From Eustoma russellianum (lineage: Eukaryota > Streptophyta > Magnoliopsida > Gentianales > Gentianaceae), in NCBI GenBank assembly GCA_036186865.1, contig AP025048.1, positions 27,140,687 to 27,204,686 on the forward strand: 64,000 bases of DNA, read 5' to 3'. The notes beneath the pieces are model-generated. The model had not been told where the DNA came from. It was given only the letters and a program-made list of their open reading frames with translations, and searched no databases. This document shows, piece after piece, positions 1 to 11,662 of the stretch (the stretch's first letter is position 1; each line of letters begins with the position of its first letter). The position numbers were made by a program, and so were the translations under genes.

Positions 1-2883
1 AAAACTAGGTTGCAGGTCTTCAAAAATTCTGAAATTTGGAGAGAACTTAGCCTAAGATGTTCTGAGTATCTCCTAAAAATTTCAGATTACAATTCAACCT
101 CTAACTCCTTGAAGATTTGTTGGTAGTTAGATTGCGCAAATCTGCCAGGAACGTTAGTCTGATTTGAAAATTCAATTCCTATTCGTACGTAACTCCAAAT
201 GCTCTGAAAATTTAAATACTAACCCCTTATTAGTTTTATTTAAATTGGCTGAAACAGTTTTGCAAAATTATTTTGGGAAATTAGTCAAATACGATCAAAG
301 TCTCAACCTTTGCAAGCCTGAAAATAAGACTGCACTAGTCTCAGAACTTTGGACGTTTGGATGACTTATACTTGTCCAAAAGGGTTGCAACTTGCGCCAA
401 AAGAACCTTGAGACATATGGCTATGATTCTGGAAAGTTTTGTAATTTTTGAAATTCGTTTAATATTTTTACAAATGTGATTAAATATGATAAACAGTGCT
501 GAAACAGAAAGTAAGTGCTGAAAGTAAATGACACCAGGAATTTTATACTGGTTCCGTTAACACAACCTACTCTAGTCTTCGAGGACACCTTCCTTGGTTA
601 GCACTAATCACCAAACACAAAATAACACCTTACCACAGGGTTGATGGAGTTACACACCAACTCCAACCCTTTACAAACCTTGTATGTGAATAAAATAAAC
701 ACGAACACCACCACCTTGCATGTGCAAGATTGATCACACCTTGATCAATCTTTTACAATGATAAAGAATATGTGGTGATCTATAAGAAGCCTGTTCAACT
801 ATATAAATATAAGTACAATAGGCTTTTAGAGAGAAGAAAGAAAGAGAGTGTAGAAAAGAAGATGCTAAACGTTTTTGATCTTGGAATTTGCAAGACTTGT
901 TCTTGTTTTTGTTTTGTCTCTTCTTCTCTTTTTATCTTGAGTTGGCCGCCCCCTTGGATGCTCTTCCCCTCTTGAAAATTATCTTCTAAGTCCTTGGAAC
1001 AGTATATGGTATCATTGTGACATGTCTTTGCTTACTTGGCATCTCCTCATTGGATGATCATTAAGCTCTTGCTTACTTGGCACTCATCGATTGATTGGAT
1101 GTTGTCATCACTTGATGACTAGACAAATCTGAGAATAACACTTAAAACATGTGCTAAAATCATCATAAAAACTTTGCCAAATATCTCACAATCAATCCCA
1201 ACTAATTTGGAAAACAAATTGCCACATTAATCACCAAAAAATCGACCATAAACACATCTTTCACATGCTGAAATTTCAGCATGTGTAACACTTGCTTTTC
1301 ATTCAAAAGATTACCAAGTTTACTTTGATTTAATCCAAGAAATCAATCACCATTTAGTACAAGACATCTTCATCAATTTTGGACACGAATGTGGACTAAA
1401 TTTCGGCCACTATATATCACACACATGCTGAAATTTTCAGCATGTGTGATATTTGAAAATATCACTTTCTTTATTCCATAAAATATTCAAAACACTTCCA
1501 TATAATCTCCTAATTAATTCACTTAATTCAAGAAGTAAAATATGCCTCGTAAATGGATAAAAACCGCCCACCCTTAAACACACATGCTGAAAATTTCAGC
1601 ATGTGTTACAAATGTGACATAAGTTTGACATGTTACCTTGTGTAGCTCCTTTCTTTATGCCACCAACTTTGTATACTTCATTATTGACCAATCAAGATGC
1701 CAAAAAAGCTCCACATATGCCCCAACAAGGTGACTCGGGCATGTGACAAGGATGATACATGTGCTGAGTTTTATTTTTGCAAACTTTGTAAAATAGTGCA
1801 CATTTAATTATATACACATGGTATATTCCAATCAGCCCTTAATTGAATTTTCTAGAACACTTTGAGATGTATGAAATATGTAAAAAGTGTCTAGATACAT
1901 GTTATATGATATGCCAAAAACATTCCATGTGTCGTGTACGTAGAAAATCGAATTTTCTACGTTTATCGATTACCCGATTTTTCTCTAATTAAATTCCAAA
2001 TTTTTGCACATGTTACATATATTATGTTACACATAATATACATAAATTAAACTTTAATATTCAGCACTTAGTCTGATCTTAAAGTGGCGCCTAAACCATG
2101 TGACAAAATTAAAATTGGAATTTCTACAATTTGGCCTTAATGTGGGGTGATTTGTGTGTACCAACATGGAATGATTTTATGGCTGCACAAATCATGTAAG
2201 CCATGAAATTTATGGATATTTTTGAAGTGTAGGGGCTGGCCATCTATTTATGGCAAGTACGTGACACGTTGACAAAGTTTGGTATTCGCCCGATACGACA
2301 ATTTACGGTTTAGAACCTTTTAACGTGTCGTATTAAATTTTTCATCACCATGACTTATATCATATGATATAAGACCTGAATATACTCATAAATATCAGTT
2401 AAGGTGGTGTGATGTTAATGTACGTATGTAAAATATATAACGTGTCGGTAGTACGTTGGAATAAATGTGTACGTGCCTTTTTCAAAAAATTTGAAAATAT
2501 ATATACATATATATAATGGCGTGTAATATATGTGTGGAGAGGAGAGTGTAAGACTTTCCTTTATTCACCTTGTTGCCTTTGTGCCTTTTCCAAATATTGC
2601 TTCCTTTAATGAACTACTTAGTTTAATTAACTAAGTACTTCACTTAATGAATTAGTTTAGTTCATTAATGGTGGCACCTGAAAATAGTTCAAAAACAACA
2701 AATGTTTTCCATTTGATGTAAGCTTTAAAGCTTCATGGCTCGTTAATATGACAACATTATATATGAACTATATAAGGCACCTTTTACGCAACAACGTGTT
2801 ATGTTATAAAATATGTCATGCATTTCTTTGTAACAAGTTATTTAAATCATGCATTTTAAAATCACTCAAACCCCTTTTTATCA
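1..2883 (-). repeat. LTR-A, minus-strand copy (copia-type, ~3 kb LTR)
   Basis: This is the reverse complement of the LTR at 30125-33183, recognisable along its whole length. Position 1 corresponds to about 33035 in that copy, so roughly 145 bp of the LTR 3' end lies left of the window. The LTR 5' terminus (TGATAAAAAGGGG) is at 2883 on the minus strand. To its right is the middle of a plus-strand LTR-A, which suggests a minus-strand element inserted into another LTR-A. If so, this is its 5' LTR and its internal region is outside the window. It is clearly diverged from the 30125 copy, so it is an older insertion. Confidence 0.85.
1262..1608. repeat. Three palindromes in LTR-A (minus copy)
   Basis: Near-perfect inverted repeats lie at about 1262-1286, 1417-1450 and 1577-1608. 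All share the core arms CATGCTGAA and TTCAGCATG around an A/T centre. In this copy the outer arms extend to CACACATG/CATGTGTG. The other two LTR-A copies have three palindromes at equivalent positions (31432-31784 and 35771-36124). Confidence 0.85.
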
Positions 2884-3983
2884 ACAAAAAGGGGGCAGCC
2901 AAGGCTAGATAAAATGAAGAATGAGTAGTGCAAAATACAAGACAAGTCTCACAAGCGCAAAAGTGATAAACGTTTTCTAGACTTTCTTCTTCTACCTTTC
3001 TTTCTTCTTCTCTCTCAAAGCCTATTGTATCTATATTCAAATACATTGTATAGGCTTCATTCATACCACCAAACATGCTATATTATTGTAAAAGTTTGAT
3101 CAAGGTGTGATCAATCTTTCATCCGCTCGGTGGTGATGTTCGTGATCATTGTGATTCTTTGTAAGATTTGTAAAGGGTTGGAGTTGGTGTATAACTCCAT
3201 CAACCCTATATGGTAAGGTGTTGTTTGTTGTTTTGTGATTAGTGATAACCTAGGAATGTGTCGTCGAAGATTGGAATAGGTTGATTTAACCGAACCAGTA
3301 TAAAATTCCTTGTCTTCTTTACTTTTTAGCCGTTACTTTCAGTTTCCAGCACAGTACATCATTTTCATCGCAATCTTAAAAATATCAAACTAATTTCAAA
3401 AATCACTAAACTTTCCAGAAACATAGCCACAGGTTTTAAGTTTCATTTGGCGCAAATTTCAACCCTTTTGGACAAGTATAAGCCATCCAAACGTCAAAAG
3501 TTCTGAGACTAGTGCAGTCTGATTTTCAGGCTTGCAAAGGTAGAGACTTTGAACATATTTGACTAACTTCCAAAAGGAATTTTTCAAAACTGTTTCAACG
3601 CAATTGAATAAACATAGTAAGGGGCTTGTCATTAAATGTTCAGATCATTTTGAGCCACGGTTTAATTAGAATAAATTTTTTAAGTCAGACTACCGTTTTT
3701 GACAGATTTGCGCAATCTGACCACCAATGATTTTTCAAAGGGTTAAAGGTTGAATTTTGATCTGAAATTTTAAAAAAATACTCAAAATATCTGAAACTAA
3801 GATCTCTCCAAATTTCAGAATTTTTGAAGACATGTAACCTAGTTTTTAAATCGTTGCAAAACAGATCCTGAAAACAGAAACTGTTTTCATAAGTTGGGTT
3901 TTTAGATTAAAACAATTTTAAAAACCAAATTTTCCGCACCCACTATTCAATCTCACTTCTAGTGGTTCCTTGTAGGTCCTACA
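2884..3983 (+). repeat. LTR-A fragment, plus strand, 3' portion
   Basis: This matches the last ~1.1 kb of LTR-A, including the block where tandem AG-rich sequence leads into the 'gtaaagggttggagtt' region and the terminal GGTCCTACA. The left edge is cut by the minus-strand LTR-A at 2883. The right edge is an exact LTR terminus, but no primer-binding site follows, only copia pol sequence. It is therefore best read as the 3' LTR (or solo LTR) of an LTR-A element inserted into C-B pol, with CCTAA at 3984-3988 as one half of a target duplication whose partner is off-window. Confidence 0.75.
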
Positions 3984-5590
3984 CCTAACACATTTCAAAT
4001 ACAAAATGTGTTATTGGTAAGTAATCTTTCTTATAATTTATTAATTATTTCTCAACTTATAGATTGTGGATATAATGTTTCTTTTCTTTCTAATTCTTGT
4101 GATATTATAAATGAAAAAGGAGAAATTGTATTAAAAGGAAATAGAGATGGTAACATTTACACACTATCACTAAATAACATATTAGATGTCAAGGTTAAGT
4201 GTTTGATATCACATGACTTAGATGTGAACTTATGGCATAGACAACTAGGCCATATAGGAATTTAAACTATTGAAAACTTATCTAAGAAGAATTTAATAAG
4301 AGGCATGCCTGAGTTAGGCTTAGATAATTTTCAACTACGTGAGACTTGTATTAAAGGAAAACATATTAAAGAAACATTAAAACCAAACAATGAAGTGAGT
4401 ACTAGTCATGTACTAGAATTGCTTCACTTAGACTTATTTTGTCCAAGTAGGACAAGAAGTCTAGGTGGACACTACTATGTATGTGTCATAGTAGATGATT
4501 ACTCACGCTACACATGGACATTGTTCTTAACACACAAAGACGATGCTCCATTAGCAATTGAAACTCTTATCAAGCAACTCGAAAATATTTACGAAGAATT
4601 AGAAGTGATAGAGGTGGAGAATTTAAAAACAAAGATGTAATCAAGTTTTGTGAATTACATGGAATAAAACATGAACTTTCACCATCTAGAACACCACAAC
4701 TCAAGGGATTTTTTGAACGTAAAAATAGAACTATACAAGAAATTGCTTGAACAATGTTATGTGAAAAAAAAGTACCAAAATATTTATGGACTGAATCTGT
4801 TAGTTGTGCATGTTATATAATAAATAGACTTTCTATTAGACAGAAACTGAATAAAACTCCTTATGAATTGTTAAACAATAGACAACCTAAAGTAGATTAT
4901 CTTAAAGTTTTTGGTTGTAAGTGTTTTGTGTTGAACACTAGGGATAATCTAGAAAAGTTTGAACAAAAGTCTATTGAATGCATGTTTGTTGGTTATTCAA
5001 CTAATTATTGAATGCATGTTTGTTGGTTATTCAACTAATTAAAAGGCATATAGGTGTTACAATTCTGCATCTAGAAAGATAATTGAATCCATACATGTGA
5101 AATTCAATGAAAATGCATGTTTTGAAGTTAGTGATAAAGCTCAACATAAACAAGAAAATAATGTTGAAAATATTTTTGATGATGATGATGTATTACTTGA
5201 GTCTGTACTTGATCATCTAGAACCAACTCCCCTTGAACAAGACATGCATGAACCCTTAGATGAAATAAATGAAGAGATTTTGCAATTGGAAGATAATACA
5301 ACCAAATTACAAGATGGTCCAATAGTATACGACAATGTTCACACTAATGAAACATTTGAACAAGATGAAGATAAACCTAGTCAACCTAGGAATTCGTGGC
5401 ACCCTAAAGAATTAATAATTGGGGATCCAACTATTAAGGTTAGAACACGTAGAAGCATAAGTCAACCTGAAGGACATAGCTTAATCTCACTCTTAGAACC
5501 TAAGAATGTCAAAGAAGCCTTAGGTGATATATCATGGATAGATGCCATGCATGAGGAATTGGATCAATTTACAGTGAGATTTAGTACCTA
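3984..5590 (+). pseudogene. Copia C-B pol pseudogene: GAG-pre-integrase and integrase
   Basis: Translated pieces show a GAG-pre-integrase motif (NVLLVSNLSYNLLIISQL), the LWHRQLGH histidine segment, and an integrase core starting HLDLF and SLGG with VDDYSRYTW. A second-aspartate region (SDRGGEF-like, out of frame near 4605) and the C-terminal KTPYELL, VFGCKCFV and FVGYST motifs follow. The polarity and domain order (integrase before RT) are those of Ty1/copia; wording such as LLHLDLF and SLGG suggests the Tork lineage, tentatively. Gag and protease are absent because the region begins at an LTR-A terminus. Stops at 4263, 4638 and 4748 and several frame changes make it non-functional. A low-complexity Asp/Glu-rich hinge (5097-5400) precedes RT. 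Confidence 0.9.
4973..5040 (+). repeat. 34-bp tandem duplication in C-B integrase
   Basis: Two adjacent copies of a 34-bp segment encoding the C-terminal CMFVGYSTNY stretch. Because 34 is not a multiple of three, it also shifts the reading frame. Confidence 0.9.
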
Positions 5591-6985
5591 AACCTGAAAA
5601 CAAGTCTATAATAGGAACCAAATGGGTCTTTAGGAATAAAATGGATGAACAAGGAAACATCACACGGAATAAGGCTGGGCTAGTCGCACAAGGTTATAAT
5701 CAACAAGAAGGAATATACTATGAAGAAACCTTTCCACCTGTTGCACGACTAGAAGAAATTAGATTGTTACTTGCTATTGCAAGTCTGAGAAACATCAAAT
5801 TCTTCCAAATGGATGTCAAGAGTGCGTTCTTGAATGGATAAATCCAAGAAGAGGCGTTTGTCAAACAACCCTCCCCCCGGATTCAAATATCCAAAGAATC
5901 CTAACCTTGTTTACAACCTTAAGAAAGCTCTATATGGTTTGAAACAAGCTCCAAGAGCTTGGTATGATAGATTTGCAAACTTTCTTATTGCAAATAATTA
6001 TCAAAGGGGAATCATAGACAACACATTATTCCTAAGAAGAAAAGGTAACAACTTGTTAGTAGTTCAAATATATGTAGATGACATAATCTTTGATTCAACC
6101 AACCCTACCTTAGTAAAAGACTTCGAAGAGTATATGAAGTTAGAATTTGAAATGTCAATGGTAGGAGAGTTGAATTATTTCTTAGGACTTCAAATCAAAC
6201 AAACCCCTCAAGGAATCAACATTAACTAACATAAGTATGTCAATGCTATGATTAAGAAGTTTGGTTTTGAAGAGTTGAAACCAACACCTACCCCTATGAG
6301 CGTTAGCACCAAACTAAACAAAGATGAAAATGGTAAACCTTTTGATGACACACTTTCTAGGTCTATGTCTGGCTCACTGCTATATTTAACCACATCAAGA
6401 CCTGACATCATGTTTAGTGTGTGTATGTGTGCTAGGTTTCAGTCCTGTCCTAGGGTATCTCATTGCAATGCAATGAAAAAGATATTTAGATATCTTAAAC
6501 CTCACTTAGGACTTTGATATGATAAAAATGAATTATACGCATATAGTGATGCTGATTATGGTGGTTGCAAATTAGATAGAAAATCCACTAGCGGTACGTG
6601 TCAATTCATAGGAACCAACTTGATCTCTTAGTTTCTAAAAAGTATGCTACTGTAGCTCTTTCTACCACCGAAGCCGAGTATATTGACTAAGTTTATGCGC
6701 TATCCAAATACTTTGGCTTAAACAGCAACTTAGTGATTTTGGCATTAAAATGAATAAGATTCCAATTTTCGGCGATAGCACAAGTGCGATCAATCTGTCT
6801 TGGAATTCGGTACTTCATTCTAAGGCCAAACACATTGAAGTAAGATACCATTGCCTTCGAGATCATGTTCAAAATGAGGATATAGTTATAAACCATATAA
6901 GAACTGATCACCAAATAGCTGATATCTTCACCAAACCCCTTAGTCAAGCCAATTTTGAAAACTTACGAGCCAAGTTAGGTATGAT
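5591..6985 (+). pseudogene. Copia C-B pol pseudogene: reverse transcriptase and RNase H
   Basis: Reverse transcriptase runs from KWVFRNK through the VDVKSAFLNG-type motif (5641-5841), LKKALYGLKQAPRAWY and the catalytic YVDDIIF box (about 6069-6090) to LNYFLGLQI. RNase H follows with YLTTSRPDI, the SDADYGG region (about 6545-6560), DSTSAINL and HIEVRYHCLRDHV, ending KLGM. TGA or TAA stops and shifts occur at 5840, 6227, 6515, 6629 and 6687. The coding sequence is split after KLG(M) by gypsy G1. Removing G1 and one ATGAT copy restores a continuous frame that ends at TAG 19007-19009. Confidence 0.92.
6981..6985. repeat. Target-site duplication of G1 (left)
   Basis: ATGAT precedes the TGTTGTACC start of G1. 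The same ATGAT lies at 18983-18987, immediately after its last base. Confidence 0.95.
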
Positions 6986-8589
6986 TGTTGTACCCCAACG
7001 ATCGTGTACGTAACAACTAGGCATAAGTAATGGAATGAAAGCGATGATTTCCTTAAGCGTGTGTTACTTAAGTCATCTTAACCCTCTTTACTTAATTATC
7101 ATTGAGGTGATGCCAAGCTTATTGAGTAATACATGGAATAGAGTTATAGGAAATAAATATACCACTATATATGTATGTGCATATATATGATATATGTATG
7201 AAATGTATAAATACATGGTACACATAGGCGTGTACATATATGTATACATACATATGCTAATCTTAGAATATAATAAAATAAAATAAACAATATAGTACAT
7301 GAATTAAAGAAATATCAAGATGCCAAAAGCCCTTAAAATTCGGCCAAGGCATGTAAGACCCCTATTGATTTATTCAATCCATTATTAGGAAATTAAGGTA
7401 GTTAAGTAAATAGAAAACAAAGTGGACATGCATTTAAAGAACAAAAGAAACAACTCATTAATGGAAGAGGAAGTATGGTTGAGGTCATTAAGGACCTCAA
7501 CCCAACCGGCCATAATGACTAGGTTAACTATGGAGGATTTCAAAATCTACCATGGTTACTTTTCCCTTAAACCAAGGTTAAGATAACCATGATTTGATAA
7601 AGTAACTTGGGTTAGCCCAAAAGTAACTATAGTTGAATAAAGTAACCAAGGTTATACTAACTTAACCTTGATTAGCACTCAAGAAAACCCTAACCCTCCC
7701 TGTTCTCCCTCCAAAAATCGGCCAAGACACCCTCCTCACCTAGGTTTTTAAATCTTGCAAGACTAAACCCTACATTCATCTAGAAAATTCTCCCAAGCAA
7801 GTCAAGTAACACTTAGCAAAATTCCCTCCCTTCATCACAAAGATTTCGGCCTACATCTTCGAGGATAGAAGTTCAACTTCACTCTAAGACTCAAGAAGAC
7901 ATCTAGGTAAGTCTTATTCCAAGCTTCTTTAAGTGAATTCTTATTTTGGTAAAGAATGAAGCTAACATGAATCCTTTCACTTTCATCAAAACCGTATGCT
8001 CAAGGAAAGGAAGGAGTAGGATTTCAACACATCTCACTTCATAACCAAGCAAAGACAAGAGCTTTAGCTTGAAGAGGCAAGTTTACAATGACCTCTCATG
8101 ATTTATTTAAAGAGTTGATGACTTGAATGTTTAGAGGTTCCTAAGATTCAATCTTTAGTTGAATATCTTAAGTTTGTGACTATATCTTAGTGATTCCCTA
8201 AGAACAATGTCTTGCATGTGACGTATTTCCTTCAAAGATGAAGCCTTTTCCAATATGTTATATGAAATAAGGCTGACCTAGAGTAAAATAATTTCACCTA
8301 AGTAGGTCTAGACAAGATTGACTTGTGAATGAAACACAAAAGGTCCTAAGGAAAGTATACATGTGAAAGCTAAGAGCTTTACGAGGTTGTTTGTAAGTTT
8401 AGGCCAAGATGACTCTTGAATGCGAATACATGCTTGAATATATGTTGAAAATGTAGATTAAAGTACCACCAAGGTTCGGCCTAAGGTTTGAAGGGATGGC
8501 AAATATGGACACTTGCCTTGTATAGATGACAAAGTAAGACTTGTATAGATGACAAACTAGCAAACTGCTGGAATAGGGCAGAATGGAAT

Positions 8590-9310
8590 GACGGTTTAAA
8601 TGGCTTAAGAACTGACCTTACCGATATTCAATGAAGCTAATTTTTGGTACAAAGTTAGCCTTATGAGTGTAGCACAAGTGAGATTTGGAATTTCGTTAAA
8701 ATAAGCTAAGGATTATTTTTAACAAATTATACGGTGAAACTGCCGCAGTAGAAAATTCTGGAGCTAAGCAGAATTGATCTCTGACTTTAACAGAATAAAA
8801 GAGGACCTTGTAGACCTTCAAAAAGTCTGATTTTTGGCACAAACCTAGCTCTATGATGTAGTAAGCACGCCAGCTGGAATTTTGGTAAAATGAGTTATGG
8901 TTAATTTTTAATAAAATAATTGGTGAGACTGGTCAGACTTGGAAAACGGGAATTGAGCAGAATTGTGACCTCTTTTGAATGGCTCGAAAAGGACCTTGTA
9001 GAGGACCAATAAATCTGATTTTTGACATGGTACTAAAACTATGAGTGTAATAAACACACCAGCAGGAATTTTGGTAAAACCAGTTTTGGATTATTTTTAG
9101 CGATTTAATTAGTAAAACTGCTCAGCTGAAATCACTGGAACCAACCTGAAATCGGGTAACGGCTTTCTAGACTCAGAAAAGGTACTTAACGATACGCAAA
9201 TGGGCTAAAATTTGGTAGGCTACTAGTTCTGTATGTTTATGACTTATAGAGTTGGAATTTCTAGAAAACGAGTTACGGATTTGCCGCAATTAAATTTTTA
9301 GTAAAATGTG
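8590..9310 (+). repeat. Degenerate tandem units of ~180-205 bp in G1 LTR
   Basis: Four diverged copies recur, with anchors at about 8609, 8812, 8992 and 9180 (GACCTTnnnGA, then TCTGATTTTTGG, TATGAGTGTAG, GGAATTTTGGTAAAA, and a G/A-rich end). The 3' LTR has the same series at about 16780-17470. Confidence 0.65.
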
Positions 9311-9495
9311 TCAGATCAGTTTCAGCATTTCAACCATTTCAGAAAAATAAATAAATAAGCATTTTACGGTTATTGAAATAATCTGGAATTTTTACGACAT
9401 GTATCTAAGATTACACCGGATGTATTTACTACGGAAATGGACTTAATTGATTAGCGTAACCGCCCAATGTATTTACTACGGAAATGGACTTAATT

Positions 9496-9633
9496 GGTTT
9501 AGCATTCCCTAAAAGCATGCTTAATCCGAATGTCAAGTAAGTTCAGGATCCAAGATCAGGTATGGTTTAGCATTCCCTAAAAACATGCTTAATCCGAACA
9601 TCAAGTAAGTTCAGGACCCACGATCAGGTATGA
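9496..9633 (+). repeat. 68-bp tandem duplication in G1 LTR
   Basis: Two copies of a 68-bp unit start GGTTTAGCATTCCCTAAAA at 9496 and 9564 and differ at a few bases. The pair is also present in the 3' LTR (about 18340-18477). Confidence 0.9.
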
Positions 9634-9755
9634 ATTATGATTACTTGAGTGTTTTGGGGTAATACATTCATGTTATAATTCTTTACGTATATCATGGTCG
9701 TTTATTGTATTCTTGCTGGGTGATTTTTATCACTCACACTTTATTTTTCCCCCAG

Positions 9756-9814
9756 GGCCAGATGATGCCAATATAGAATGGTTCGAGGATGAGCCGAGAG
9801 TACCTTATCCATAG
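9756..9814 (+). other. Conserved acidic reading frame next to LTR 3' end (G1)
   Basis: A short frame encodes an acidic peptide ending WFEDEPRVPYP and a stop. G4 (LDFTDDEPRVG, 24127-24186) and G2 (MIFIEDDGEWAE, ~38957-39012) have the same layout. It could be a peptide or a conserved purine-rich splicing enhancer; the sequence alone cannot decide. Confidence 0.4.
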
Positions 9815-10137
9815 GCGAGAAGATATGAAGGAAGCTAAGCTTAAGGACTTTTGTGCGGCCAAGATGTTTTGTATTATGATTATGTTTGAACTCTCTGGAT
9901 TTCGGTTATGTTATTTTGTGGGACTACTACTTTTGGGAACTTAGTAATTTGGTAGTGCATGTTTAATTTGAAAAGTTTTAATTCTGCCTAAATTTTACCA
10001 CCATGTTAAATGTTAGCATGGGAGTCCACGACTTATGTTATGGATTTTCGCATGTTATGCATGACGCTTTGTACTCTCCTTAGTGAAGTACGGCGGGTGC
10101 ACCGTATCCGGACGAGGCCCGGGTGCGGGGCGCTACA

Positions 10138-10156
10138 GGTGGTATCAGAGTCCAGG
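10138..10156 (+). promoter_or_regulatory. G1 primer-binding site
   Basis: GGTGGTATCAGAG follows the LTR end directly. TGGTATCAGAG is the usual plant initiator-tRNA-Met complement. Confidence 0.9.
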
Positions 10157-10439
10157 CTCTAGATTTCAGGCAGAACGTAGGATTAAGTTATGATCTTAGC
10201 AATCTAAGTTTGATCTTAGACCTAAGTCATGATCTTAGATGAGTGATGGCCTTAGACTAGAACCACGTAGACCGGGTTTAGGATGCAACTTAATAATATA
10301 TCCTGAACTATGAAAGCTAGGTCTATGATGTGAGACGTGCCCTTCCTTCCATATTTTAAAATTTTGAATTATGGTCCTTGGTCAAAGTAAATTGGTCTTA
10401 TTCTGATATTCTAAATAAACGTTAAACCCATAAGTGCAG

Positions 10440-11595
10440 ATGGTGAGGCCACGTGGCAGACCTCCGAGAGCGCAACCAGCTGCTCAGGAGCCCATTCCAC
10501 CACCACCGCCAGCACAGGTTCCGCCGCCACCTCAACCAGACCAGGATCCTCCTGCACAGAATAATCCACCACCGGCTCCATAGGCACTTGTTCCCCCGGT
10601 CATGCCGGATATGAATGATTTTCGGACCTTTTGCCAAGTTGTTACGCAGAAAGTCTACCTTAGCCAAATCAGCCAGTAAGGGATGCCCAGTACTATTTTG
10701 AGAAGCTCAAGAGGGCTAATGTGCCGCCATTTGAGGGAAAACCTGACTCAGATACTGCAGAAAGTGGCTAGATGAAGTTGAAAACTGTTTTGAGCTAATT
10801 CAAGCCCCAGAGGAGATGAAGGCTCAGGCTATCAGACCCTTCTTGATCAGTGAAGCTAATCAATGGTGGAAGACGAATCTGCAACCTTTGCCCAGACCAA
10901 TCACTTGGGAAAGATTTCTGCAAGAATTTCATAAGTTCTATATCCCTCCGTCAGTCAAATTGCAAAAGAGACTGAGTTTGAATCTCTGAAGCAAGAGTCG
11001 GGCATGACAGTAGCTGAATACGCAAATAAGTTCATCGCACTTGGGAGATTTCAGCCTGTTACTATGAACGATGAAGAGACGAAAATGCTAAAGTTTGAAA
11101 GAGGTTTGAATCCAAGGATTAGGACGTGGTTAGTGAATGCAAATCCCACTAATTTTGGAGCACTGATGGATGCATGCTACCGTATTGAGAGGGACATTAT
11201 CCGAAGAGATGATGTGGGACAAAAGCGAGAAAGACAAGGGACTGGAAATGAGAAGTACAGGAAAATGGCTAAGAAGAATTTCAGAGGATCCGTTCGTCAG
11301 GGACAATCTCAAGGGCAGAATCAACGCCGCAAGAATAATCAGCAAAAGAATCAGGCCCCAGTTCAGCAGCCAGCAATACCAGAATGCCCTCATTGCCAGA
11401 AGAGGCACATAGGAGAGTGTAGGTGGAAGACAGGTAAGTGCTTTGGATGCGGAAAGGATGGCCACATGATTAAGGATTGTCCAAAAAAAGGAGCGCAGCA
11501 GCAACAGCAGCCCAAGAACCAACGGCCCAAAGCTAATGCAAGAGTCCACGCCATGACAGATGCTGATGTTGAAGAGACTGCTGACGTAGTGACCG
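10440..11595 (+). pseudogene. G1 gag
   Basis: The probable start is ATG 10440 (MVRPRGRPPR, followed by a proline/glutamine-rich N terminus). The retrotransposon capsid region spans about 10690-11190 (FEGKP, QAPEEMKAQAIRPFL, FIALGRFQPV, KFERGLNPRIRTWL). A basic stretch follows, then a CCHC zinc knuckle (CFGCGKDGHMIKDC, about 11441-11482) that binds genomic RNA. The end reads ADVVTG into a possible intron. There is an in-frame TAG at ~10581, another stop at ~10677 and a frameshift near 10965, so full-length Gag cannot be made. The C-terminal 200 codons (11004-11606) are open. Confidence 0.9.
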
Positions 11596-11662
11596 GTAAG
11601 ATTTAAAGTTTTATGTCTTCGATACCTTTCACTTATGCATAATTATCATATCACTTAGAAAG
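11596..11662 (+). other. Putative gag/protease intron in G1
   Basis: Donor ACCG|GTAAGA and acceptor GAAAG|AC join Gag (VVT) in frame to the protease N terminus (DVPGSGTIIV). The upstream TTAG acceptor would not keep frame. Unspliced RNA reaches TAA three codons past the donor, ending Gag as VVTGKI. The same arrangement is in G2 and G3. Confidence 0.55.

Larger units (their letters stand above)
7907..9755 (+). other. Putative leader intron inside G1 5' LTR
   Basis: A strong donor (CTAG|GTAAGT at 7903-7912) and a pyrimidine-rich acceptor (TTTTTCCCCCAG at ~9744-9755) bracket ~1.85 kb. Gypsy G2 has a possible GC-AG pair at equivalent places, 1.83 kb apart. The acceptor is followed at once by purine-rich sequence (GAGGATGAGCCGAGAG, ~9785-9800) like an exonic enhancer. 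This is inferred from sequence only. Confidence 0.4.
6986..10137 (+). repeat. G1 5' LTR
   Basis: It begins TGTTGTACCCC and ends GCGCTACA directly before the primer site. It matches 15160-18982 closely except that the block equivalent to ~17645-18340 is missing. In its place a ~29-bp segment (ATGTATTTACTACGGAAATG...) is duplicated at about 9420 and 9464. Confidence 0.95.

Noticed and set aside
3984..4010. LTR-A plus fragment as the 5' LTR of C-B
   Set aside because: No primer-binding site or gag follows; the exact LTR end runs straight into mid-pol, and the C-B 3' LTR is a different family. A separate insertion into C-B explains it better.
11651..11658. TTAG at 11655-11658 as the G1 gag/protease acceptor
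   Set aside because: It would put the protease in the wrong frame with the GTAAGA donor; the AG at 11661-11662 keeps frame. Use of another donor cannot be excluded.
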